This document shows positions 35,291-42,427 of a stretch of DNA of 64,000 nucleotides, one piece after another (positions within the stretch are counted from its first letter, which is position 1; every line of letters begins with the position of its first letter). The notes under the pieces are model-generated. The model had not been told where the DNA came from, made no database searches, and saw only the letters and a program-made list of their open reading frames with translations. The position numbers and the translations under genes were made by a program. The stretch comes from VXPQ01 sp965223485 (GTDB lineage Bacteria > Bacteroidota > Rhodothermia > Rhodothermales > VXPQ01): NCBI GenBank assembly GCA_965223485.1, contig OZ244993.1, positions 2,356,001 to 2,420,000 of the forward strand, written 5' to 3'.

Positions 35291-36115
35291 ATGCCATTCT
35301 ACCTCGATGGCTGGAACCGCAGGCAACTTCCACATGCACAGGCGCTATGGGATTTTCATCAGGCGCTTGCCCGGCCTGCCTTGTTACTTGCCTTGCCGTC
35401 CGCTTCGCCGTCCGGGTCTCCTGCCGACGCCTTTTTCGACGAGGAATGTGATCGCCTTATGGCGGGTAAGCCGCTCCGTGTCATTCCGGAGGCGGTGGCA
35501 AACCAGGCTCTTGCCGCTTGCGAGGCGGCGGGATTACCCCGTGCATTGCTGACCGAGCAAGTATCGGCGGCCCGGGTGTGGGCGGGGCCTGCGCGTTTTC
35601 CGGATGACCGCGCGGTCAACGATTTCATGGCTGGATGGGTTTGTCCGCACGCTCGCCTGCTCGCCCACCTTGCAGGCATCTCCGGATCGTGGCAACGCAA
35701 CTACATTGACGAATTTGCCCGCGGTTTTTTCTGGACAGGTCGTCTTATGGCTCTGAAACGCGATGTGGCCGAAGGGCGTTTTTTCATTACCGAGACCGAT
35801 CTTGTCCAGCACGGCGTTTCGCGCGAGCAGCTCCTCGAGGGACGGGTAGACGAGTCTATGAAACGGCTTTTGTGGAAACAAACCATTCGCGCCAAGAACG
35901 CCTTTGCATTGGCCGAGCCTCTTGCCCTCGAATTGCCGCGCAGCAAGGCCGGTGCGTTCAAGCGATGGTGGCTGGGCGCGCTGGAAGCCCTGCACGAAAT
36001 TCGGCGGCGCGAGTACGATGTATGGACCAGGCCGATTACGCTTTCGGCCCGAAGCCGAATGCAGGTCCGCATTCAGGCGAGGTTCGGGCGTACCGCCTTC
36101 CGTTCACGCGGATAA
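35291..36115 (+). CDS. Squalene/phytoene synthase-family protein with altered catalytic motifs
   Basis: About 274 residues from ATG 35291 (MPFYLDGWNRRQLP); a TTG at 35240 is possible. The second half aligns with trans-isoprenyl diphosphate synthases of the squalene/phytoene synthase type: HARLLAHLAGISGSWQRNYI, FFWTGRLMALKRDVAEGRFF, TDLVQHGVSREQLLEGRVDE and RRREYDVWTRPITLS are in the expected order. The first aspartate-rich motif is not recognisable and the second reads RDVAEG instead of a full DxxxD, so activity on farnesyl or geranylgeranyl diphosphate is doubtful. No other isoprenoid gene is nearby; purM follows 15 bp later. Confidence 0.6.
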   Translation: MPFYLDGWNRRQLPHAQALWDFHQALARPALLLALPSASPSGSPADAFFDEECDRLMAGKPLRVIPEAVANQALAACEAAGLPRALLTEQVSAARVWAGPARFPDDRAVNDFMAGWVCPHARLLAHLAGISGSWQRNYIDEFARGFFWTGRLMALKRDVAEGRFFITETDLVQHGVSREQLLEGRVDESMKRLLWKQTIRAKNAFALAEPLALELPRSKAGAFKRWWLGALEALHEIRRREYDVWTRPITLSARSRMQVRIQARFGRTAFRSRG

Positions 36116-36130
36116 CTTCAGGAAAAGGCA

Positions 36131-37129
36131 ATGACTACGTATCGCGACGCCGGTGTAGACATCGACGCAGGCGAAGAAACCTTGCGCCGCATCAAGCCGC
36201 TCGTGCGGGAGACCTTCACGAGGGGTGTGGCTGCGGACATCGGCGCTTTCGGCGCTTTCTTCGAACTGGGCGACGGGTACGACCGCCCTCTGCTTGTCTC
36301 CTCGGTGGATGGGGTCGGCACGAAACTTAAGGTAGCGTTCCGTACGGGTCGCCACGACACAGTGGGGCAGGACCTTGTCAACCACTGCGTAAACGATATT
36401 GCCGTGTGCGGCGCCCGCCCGCTGTTCTTTCTGGATTATTTCTCGACGGGCACGCTCGATCCGGATGTGGCGGAAGCGGTGGTCCGGGGCATGGCGAGTG
36501 CGTGCAAAGAGAACGAATGTGCGCTAATCGGAGGGGAGACGGCGGAAATGCCGGGTCTCTACGGCGAGGGCGAGTACGATCTCGCCGGCGCCATCGTGGG
36601 CGTGGTCGAAAAGGCGCAGATCGTCGATGGGTCGGCCATCGAGGCGGGCGATGTGCTGCTGGGCTTACCCTCGACCGGCCTGCACACGAACGGCTATTCG
36701 CTGGCCCGCGCCGTGTTATTTTCGCACTTCGATCCCGGGGATCGCCCGGAGGCATTGGGCGGGACGAGTATCGGCGAGGCGCTGCTCGCCGTACACCGGT
36801 CCTATCTCAGGCCCATCCGCGCCCTGCTCGAACAAGGGGTGGGGCGGGGTTTCGTACACGTTACAGGAGGCGGCATTCCCGGCAATACGCCGCGCATCAT
36901 CCCGGAAGGCCTGACATTCGACATCGACTACGATGCCTGGGAGCGCCCGCCTCTTTTCCAGTTGATCCGGGACCTCGGAGACGTCCCGGAAGACGATTTG
37001 CGGCGCACGTTCAATCTCGGCATGGGACTACTTGCCGTCGTGCCGGAAAGCGAGGCGGATCGCGCCGTGCGCATCCTTGAGAACCTCCGCGAACAACCCC
37101 GGAAGATCGGGAGGATTTGTGCGTTGTGA
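36131..37129 (+). CDS. purM: Phosphoribosylformylglycinamidine cyclo-ligase (AIR synthetase)
   Basis: PurM closes the imidazole ring in de novo purine synthesis using ATP. The 332-residue protein shows MTTYRDAGVDIDAGEE at the start, SSVDGVGTKLKVAF (about residue 58), GQDLVNHCVNDIAVCGARPLFF, LIGGETAEMPGLYGEGEYD (about 135) and LPSTGLHTNGYSLAR, all family signatures. AAAGG lies just before the ATG. No other pur gene is in the window. Confidence 0.97.
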   Translation: MTTYRDAGVDIDAGEETLRRIKPLVRETFTRGVAADIGAFGAFFELGDGYDRPLLVSSVDGVGTKLKVAFRTGRHDTVGQDLVNHCVNDIAVCGARPLFFLDYFSTGTLDPDVAEAVVRGMASACKENECALIGGETAEMPGLYGEGEYDLAGAIVGVVEKAQIVDGSAIEAGDVLLGLPSTGLHTNGYSLARAVLFSHFDPGDRPEALGGTSIGEALLAVHRSYLRPIRALLEQGVGRGFVHVTGGGIPGNTPRIIPEGLTFDIDYDAWERPPLFQLIRDLGDVPEDDLRRTFNLGMGLLAVVPESEADRAVRILENLREQPRKIGRICAL

Positions 37130-37180
37130 CAGGGCGTGCGGCCTGATAGCCTGAAAAGTGGGATCAAAGTCGCCTCTCGC

Positions 37181-37211
37181 TTTGCAAACCTGCTTTCCGT
37201 GTGATATTTTG
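37181..37211 (+). promoter_or_regulatory. Candidate Bacteroidota-type promoter (TTTG...TATTTTG)
   Basis: TTTG (37181-37184) and TATTTTG (37205-37211) are 20 bp apart, close to the -33 TTTG / -7 TAnnTTTG arrangement of Bacteroidota housekeeping promoters but one base short in the -7 box. It lies in the gap after purM, 112 bp before the secreted-protein start. Confidence 0.3.
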
Positions 37212-37322
37212 CCCACGGGAGTCCAGTTTAAGGCTGAGGAAGGCACAAGCACTTGCCGGGGCAGGGCGTTACCACCAAGGATTTTTACTTGCCTGATTAA
37301 CCACATATCGAGACTGAGAGCC

Positions 37323-38156
37323 ATGACCAGGAGATCGCTTGCTTTTTTGATAACCCTGTCCGTTATGCTTTCGGTATCATGGTCCGCATTTGCGCAGACC
37401 ATGACCGATAAAGAAAGGTTGTTAGGAACCTGGAAACTATCGGAGATCGAGGACGGTTCGGGGGACCGGTCCGGGGAAATAGACAAATACCTGGACCTGG
37501 GCACCATGACATTCCGTGAAACGCCGCAAGGCGATACACTCGACTTGTTTTTTTCACCCAAGGACAGTATATCGACAGACGACATCTCGGTTATGGGTAT
37601 TCTTGCATTTGAGGTAGACGAGGCAACGGATAGCCTTAAAATGATAGTATTGGGTAACACTGTACCTTCTCAGTATGTCTTCGACAGCGATACCCAGGTG
37701 ACGTTTGTCATGGACAGCGATGTTATAAATGGGTTTATAGACGGGATTAAACCTTTTGCAGCATTAGTTGGGGCTGCAGACCTCGTTCCGATACTTAACG
37801 AACTGACTCCCTATACCGGTACGGCCTCCTTTACCTTCACGGCGGTCGAGGGGGTAACGTCCGTCGATCGTGCGGATGAGCTTCCTGAAACCTCGACCCT
37901 GGCCCAGAACTACCCGAACCCGTTCAATCCGTCCACGGAGATCGTCTATTATCTGGACGAGTCCGGCCCCGTACGCCTTGAAGTATTCGATATGGCCGGC
38001 AGATTTGTCGCAACCCTCGTGGATTCCGTACTGCCGCAAGGGGAGCACAGGGCCCGATTCGACGCCGGAGGGCTGCCGACGGGAACCTACGTCTACCGCC
38101 TGACGATCGGCAGTGGCGCGAAGACACTGACAAGAACCATGACCATTGTCAGATAG
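37323..38156 (+). CDS. Secreted protein of unknown function with lipocalin-like start and C-terminal sorting domain
   Basis: ATG 37323 begins a Sec signal (MTRRSLAFLITLSVMLSVSW-SAFAQ); total 277 residues. The mature protein starts TDKERLLGTWKLSEIED, the opening strand pattern of lipocalin-like 'stress/binding' domains, and continues with beta-rich sequence (FDSDTQVTFVMDSDVING). The last 80 residues are the sorting tail NYPNPFNPSTEIVYY...LPTGTYVYRLTIG. It should be secreted or surface-anchored; the ligand is unknown. The next gene's ATG follows the stop by only 5 bp. Confidence 0.75.
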   Translation: MTRRSLAFLITLSVMLSVSWSAFAQTMTDKERLLGTWKLSEIEDGSGDRSGEIDKYLDLGTMTFRETPQGDTLDLFFSPKDSISTDDISVMGILAFEVDEATDSLKMIVLGNTVPSQYVFDSDTQVTFVMDSDVINGFIDGIKPFAALVGAADLVPILNELTPYTGTASFTFTAVEGVTSVDRADELPETSTLAQNYPNPFNPSTEIVYYLDESGPVRLEVFDMAGRFVATLVDSVLPQGEHRARFDAGGLPTGTYVYRLTIGSGAKTLTRTMTIVR

Positions 38157-38161
38157 GGTGG

Positions 38162-39340
38162 ATGAAGCTCCAAACCTCGCTGGTACACGCCGGTGACCGC
38201 AAGCGGCTCGGCGACTACATCCCGGTGGCGACGCCTGTCTATTCTTCGTCGAGTTTCTTCTACGAACGCATAGAGGACCTTGCCGAGGTGTTCGCAGAGG
38301 AACGCACCGGAGAGGTGTACTCGCGGATAAGCAACCCCAGCTCAGGAGCGCTCGAAGAGCAGATCGCCACGCTCGAAGGCATGGACGGAGCGTTCGCCAC
38401 AGCCTCCGGTATGGGAGCGGTGCACCTCGCTATTATGACGGCGCTCCTGGATCGTCGTCAGGCGATTGTGGCTGCCGATGTGCTCTATGGGGGCAGTCTC
38501 GAACTGCTTGCAAGCGTGCTGAGGCCGTCGGGCATCGATGTCCGGTTCTGCGACTTTTGCGACCTGGAGGCGGTGCGCGAAGCCGTACGTGAAACCCGTC
38601 CCGCTCTGCTCATCATGGAGACGTTGTCCAACCCGTGTCTGCGCGTCGCGGACCTGGACCGCCTCGCAGAGATCGCCCACGACGCCGGCGCTCTTTTTCT
38701 CGTGGACAACACGTTCACTCCGCTGCTCCTGAAGCCCATAGAGCATGGCGCAGATATGGTCATCCACAGCGCCACCAAGTACCTTTCAGGCCACGGGGAC
38801 GTGCTGGCCGGCGCGGTGGTTGCCCAGGAAGAACACCACGAAGCGCTCAAGCAAGTGTACCGGTGCCTCGGCCCCAATCCGGGGCCGTTCGAGGCGTTTA
38901 TGGTCATGCGGGGGATCAAGACGCTATCGCTGCGCATGAGACGGCACTGCGAAAACGCCCGGCTGGTGGCCGAAGGGCTGGCCGGGCATCCGGCCATCGA
39001 GCGGATCCTGTATCCGGGAAATCCGGATCACCCGGACGCAGAAGTCGTGGCGAGGCTGTTTCCTGCGGGGCAGGCAGGGGGCGCTGTAGGCGTCGATATA
39101 CGCGGCGGGCAGGATGGGGCCTATGCTTTTCTGGACAGGCTGCGCCTTGCCGCTACATCGGCCAGCATCGGGGATCTGACCACGCTGGCGTTGCACCCGG
39201 CCAGCGCTACGCACCGGATGCTCTCGCCCGAACGCCGGGCGCAACTGGGCATCACGGACGGGCTGGTCCGCCTGTCCATCGGCGCGGAAGACATCGACGA
39301 TATTCTTGCAGACCTCGAACAAGCGCTGGAAGCCGTATGA
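38162..39340 (+). CDS. Trans-sulfuration PLP enzyme (cystathionine gamma-synthase/lyase type)
   Basis: The 392 residues are a complete Cys/Met-metabolism PLP-dependent enzyme: YSRISNPSSGALEEQIATLEG, the cofactor-stacking tyrosine region VLYGGSLEL, the aspartate in FLVDNTFTPLLL and the PLP lysine in VIHSATKYLSGHGDVLAG (about residue 203). Family members make or cleave cystathionine or sulfhydrylate homoserine esters, and the sequence alone does not settle which. It is coupled by a 4-nt overlap to a second enzyme of the same family. Confidence 0.88.
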   Translation: MKLQTSLVHAGDRKRLGDYIPVATPVYSSSSFFYERIEDLAEVFAEERTGEVYSRISNPSSGALEEQIATLEGMDGAFATASGMGAVHLAIMTALLDRRQAIVAADVLYGGSLELLASVLRPSGIDVRFCDFCDLEAVREAVRETRPALLIMETLSNPCLRVADLDRLAEIAHDAGALFLVDNTFTPLLLKPIEHGADMVIHSATKYLSGHGDVLAGAVVAQEEHHEALKQVYRCLGPNPGPFEAFMVMRGIKTLSLRMRRHCENARLVAEGLAGHPAIERILYPGNPDHPDAEVVARLFPAGQAGGAVGVDIRGGQDGAYAFLDRLRLAATSASIGDLTTLALHPASATHRMLSPERRAQLGITDGLVRLSIGAEDIDDILADLEQALEAV

Positions 39341-40536
39341 AACAGAGTACGCTTGCCATTCACGGGTGTATGCCGGAGCGCGGAGATGCGCCGTATACCC
39401 CCTCGGCGCCTGCCCTCGAAACGGCGGCCAGCTTCCATTACCGGCGGGCCGCCGACATGACGGCGGTCGCCAACGGGGAAATGGAGGGCTTCGTCTATCA
39501 GCGCTACGGCAACCCGACCGCCGCTGCTTTGCAACGCCAGATGGCCGCGCTGGAGGGCGGCGACAGTGCGCTGGCGTGCAGTTCGGGCATGGCGGCCCTG
39601 CACATCGCCCTGCTCACGGCGCTCAGGGACCGTCCTTCTTCCATCCTGACGGCGGAAGTGCTGTTTGGGGAGACCTTCCTGCTTCTGCAGCTCATGGAAC
39701 AGCAGGAAGTGATGACCCGCTATGCGGATCCCTGCAACCCGGAGGCGTTCGAGGCGGCGCTTGCAGAAGCTGACACGGGGTGCATCCTCGTGGAGACCGC
39801 CTCAAACCCCCTCATCAGGGTAACACCCCTGGACGCCATCTGCGCTATGGGCAAACGACATGGCGTGCCTGTGGTGGTGGACGCCACTTTCACCACGCCT
39901 ATCCTGAACCGGCCTTTCGATGTCGGCGCCGATATCGTCATGCACAGCGCCACCAAGTACCTTGCAGGCCATGCGGATGTGCTGGGCGGGGTAACGGTCT
40001 GCCGTGAAGTCCATGCAGACTGGATGCAGGAGTTGGGACGTCATCTGGGTCCGAATCTTGGTCCTTTTCACGCGTTTTTGACGATGCGGGGCATCAAGAC
40101 GCTTCCAATGCGCATGGAAGAACACTGCCGGAACGCCTTGCACGCAGCGCAAGTACTCGAAGGGCATCCCCGGGTGGAGGCAGTGCATTATCCCGGACTC
40201 GACGGTCATCCCGATAAAGAAGTCGCAGGCAGGTTGTTCGACCGCGGTCCCGACGGCGACACCTTGTACGGCGGCATGGTGAGTTTTGAAATACGCGACG
40301 CTGACGAGGCCGCCGTCTTCCGCTTCGCCAATGCCCTGCAACTGGTGGTCCGGGCAACGAGTCTCGGTGATGTTCACTCGCTGGTGACGCATCCGGCTAC
40401 CACGACGCACAAGAATATCGGTCCAAAGCGGCGGGCGCAGCTGGGTATCGGCGACAATCTGGTGCGGATTTCGGTGGGCATCGAAGACCCGGAGGACATT
40501 GCGGCAGACCTCGTGCAGGCGCTGGATCAGGTGTGA
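39337..40536 (+). CDS. Second Cys/Met-metabolism PLP-dependent enzyme
   Basis: The 399 residues are paralogous to the preceding gene: YQRYGNPTAAALQRQMAALEG, SSGMAALHIALLTAL, VVDATFTTPILNRP and the PLP lysine in VMHSATKYLAGHADVLGG (about residue 212). The cofactor-stacking region reads VLFGETFLLL, with Phe where most family members have Tyr, and aspartate follows in VVVDATF. A tandem pair in which one member has diverged suggests split roles, for example gamma-synthase plus lyase or a sulfhydrylase. ATG 39337 overlaps the upstream stop. Confidence 0.85.
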   Translation: MKQSTLAIHGCMPERGDAPYTPSAPALETAASFHYRRAADMTAVANGEMEGFVYQRYGNPTAAALQRQMAALEGGDSALACSSGMAALHIALLTALRDRPSSILTAEVLFGETFLLLQLMEQQEVMTRYADPCNPEAFEAALAEADTGCILVETASNPLIRVTPLDAICAMGKRHGVPVVVDATFTTPILNRPFDVGADIVMHSATKYLAGHADVLGGVTVCREVHADWMQELGRHLGPNLGPFHAFLTMRGIKTLPMRMEEHCRNALHAAQVLEGHPRVEAVHYPGLDGHPDKEVAGRLFDRGPDGDTLYGGMVSFEIRDADEAAVFRFANALQLVVRATSLGDVHSLVTHPATTTHKNIGPKRRAQLGIGDNLVRISVGIEDPEDIAADLVQALDQV

Positions 40537-40721
40537 AGGGGAACTCCCTGGAGCGATAGAAACGAATCCACTGCCGGTTTCTCCCGTATACCCTTCCGGA
40601 GGCCGGAGTCGATACTATTACGCACGTGTAATCATTGCTCCCGTACGGCGGTCCCGGAAACCTGTCGGGGCGCTCGGCGTGTTCACACATACCCGAAGTA
40701 ATTTCCTGCCTTCCTCGCGCC

Positions 40722-41405
40722 ATGTTATCTCTCGCTGTTATTGTGATCCTGAGCTATCTGGTGGGTTCCGTGCCCGGCAGTGTCTGGATAGGCAAATGGA
40801 TGCACGGCGTGGATATCCGCCTGCACGGGAGTGGCAATGCCGGGGCAACAAACGTTTTCCGGGTGCTCGGATGGAAAGCAGGCATGCTTGCCTCGCTTGT
40901 GGACCTGGGTAAGGGACTGCTGGCTGCCGGCGTCATCGCATCGCTCCGGCTGGATGCGCTTCCTGCAGGGTTCGCCGTTTGGCAAATGGAAGTGGTCGTG
41001 CGGCTCCTGGCGGGTGTGGCGGCGATTATCGGACATATGTATCCGGTGTGGGCCGGTTTTCGCGGAGGCAAGGGTGTAAACACCGCTGCCGGGGTGCTGT
41101 TTGCCCTGACGCCGGCCACTATGGGGATTACGCTGGCCATCTTCCTGATCGTGCTTCTTTCTTCGCGGTACGTTTCGGTAGCCTCGCTTTCGGCGGCAGC
41201 GGCTTTCCCGTCCGTGGTGGCCATCCGGCGCTATGTGTTCGACATCGAGCGGGTCGATCCGAGCCTGCTCGTTTTCGGGATTGCGCTCACGGTGGGCATT
41301 ATCGTTGCGCACCGGACCAACATACGCCGCTTGTTCAAGGGAACGGAGAATCGGATCCGTTCCTTCCGCCCGGCGCAAGGCATGAAGAGCCGTGGCGAGT
41401 TGTAG
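40722..41405 (+). CDS. plsY: Acyl-phosphate:glycerol-3-phosphate acyltransferase
   Basis: PlsY is an inner-membrane enzyme that acylates glycerol-3-phosphate from acyl-phosphate, the first step of phospholipid synthesis. ATG 40722 gives 227 residues with about five to six membrane segments. The conserved motifs are SYLVGSVPGSVWIGKW, HGSGNAGATNVFRVLGWKAG (acyl-phosphate site, about residue 37), GHMYPVWAGFRGGKGVNTAAG (about 107) and the C-terminal HRTNIRRLFKGTENR. gpsA, which makes its substrate, begins 15 bp downstream. Confidence 0.96.
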   Translation: MLSLAVIVILSYLVGSVPGSVWIGKWMHGVDIRLHGSGNAGATNVFRVLGWKAGMLASLVDLGKGLLAAGVIASLRLDALPAGFAVWQMEVVVRLLAGVAAIIGHMYPVWAGFRGGKGVNTAAGVLFALTPATMGITLAIFLIVLLSSRYVSVASLSAAAAFPSVVAIRRYVFDIERVDPSLLVFGIALTVGIIVAHRTNIRRLFKGTENRIRSFRPAQGMKSRGEL

Positions 41406-41420
41406 CGAGAAGGCATCGCC

Positions 41421-42425
41421 GTGACCAGACGCATTGCCATGTTGGGAGCGGGTAGCTGGGGGACGGCGCTCGCTATCCTGCTTGCCAAATTGGGCCACGA
41501 CGTCATGCTCTGGGCCCGGCGCCCGGAAGTTGCCGAGGCAATGCGCCGCACGCGGCGGAATCCCACCTATCTGTCGAATGCACTGCTTCCGGATAGCATT
41601 TCCATTACGTCGGATATCCGGGAAGCTGTGCAGGACCGCGACATGTGGGTTTTCGCCATGCCGGCGCAGGCTGTGCGCGCCTGCGCCATGCAGGTGAGGG
41701 GCGAGACCAGAAGCGACCTTGTCTATGTATCGGTGGCCAAGGGCATTGAAATCGGTTCGCTGTATACGACGACGAGCGTGCTTGCCGATGTGCTGCAGTC
41801 TGTGCCGCCGGAGCAGATCGGGGTACTGTCCGGCCCCAGTCACGCCGAGGAAGTCGCGGAGGAAAAACCCACCACGGTCGTGGCCGCCTCGCATTCCGAG
41901 GATACTGTGGAGGAGATACAGTCCGTATTCGCCGCGCCGCGCTTCCGGGTGTACCGCAACCCCGACCTGCTGGGCGTCGAGATCGCCGGTTCCGTAAAGA
42001 ACGTTATGGCGCTGGCGGCCGGTATCGGGGATGGGCTCGGGTATGGCGATAACACCAAATCCGCCATCGTGACGCGCGGACTGGCGGAAATCCAGCGCCT
42101 GGGTCTTGCGATGGGCGCCAGGGAGAGCACCTTTGCGGGCCTTGCCGGACTTGGCGACCTTGTGGTCACCTGCATGAGCCGCCATAGCCGCAACCGGTAC
42201 GTCGGCGAGCGCATCGGCCAGGGCGCCAGTCCGGAAGCCATCCAGCAGGAGATGAACATGGTGGCGGAAGGCATGAGCACCGCCGATTCGGTGTACCGCC
42301 TTGCGGCCCGGCACCATGTCGAGATGCCCATTACCGAAGCCGTCTACCACATCCTTTTCGAGGGGATGACGCCCCGGGATGCCGTCGAGGAACTCATGGC
42401 GCGGGGGTTGAAGCAGGAGGGGTAG
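41421..42425 (+). CDS. gpsA: Glycerol-3-phosphate dehydrogenase [NAD(P)+]
   Basis: GpsA reduces dihydroxyacetone phosphate to glycerol-3-phosphate for PlsY. The 334 residues start RRIAMLGAGSWGTALAILLA (NAD(P)-binding glycine motif). They then show VLSGPSHAEEVAEEKPT, the catalytic lysine in EIAGSVKNVMALAAGIGDGLGYGDNTKSA split over the usual two motifs (about residues 190-215) and GLAGLGDLVVTCMSRHSRNR. The GTG start at 41421 is supported by GAAGG seven bases upstream. It converges with the TonB-dependent receptor gene only 2 bp after its stop. Confidence 0.96.
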   Translation: MTRRIAMLGAGSWGTALAILLAKLGHDVMLWARRPEVAEAMRRTRRNPTYLSNALLPDSISITSDIREAVQDRDMWVFAMPAQAVRACAMQVRGETRSDLVYVSVAKGIEIGSLYTTTSVLADVLQSVPPEQIGVLSGPSHAEEVAEEKPTTVVAASHSEDTVEEIQSVFAAPRFRVYRNPDLLGVEIAGSVKNVMALAAGIGDGLGYGDNTKSAIVTRGLAEIQRLGLAMGARESTFAGLAGLGDLVVTCMSRHSRNRYVGERIGQGASPEAIQQEMNMVAEGMSTADSVYRLAARHHVEMPITEAVYHILFEGMTPRDAVEELMARGLKQEG

Positions 42426-42427
42426 GG

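Noticed and set aside
40536..40721. Possible regulatory RNA or operator (TTACGCACGTGTAA) before plsY
   Set aside because: There is only one short imperfect dyad and nothing else around it; not enough to call.
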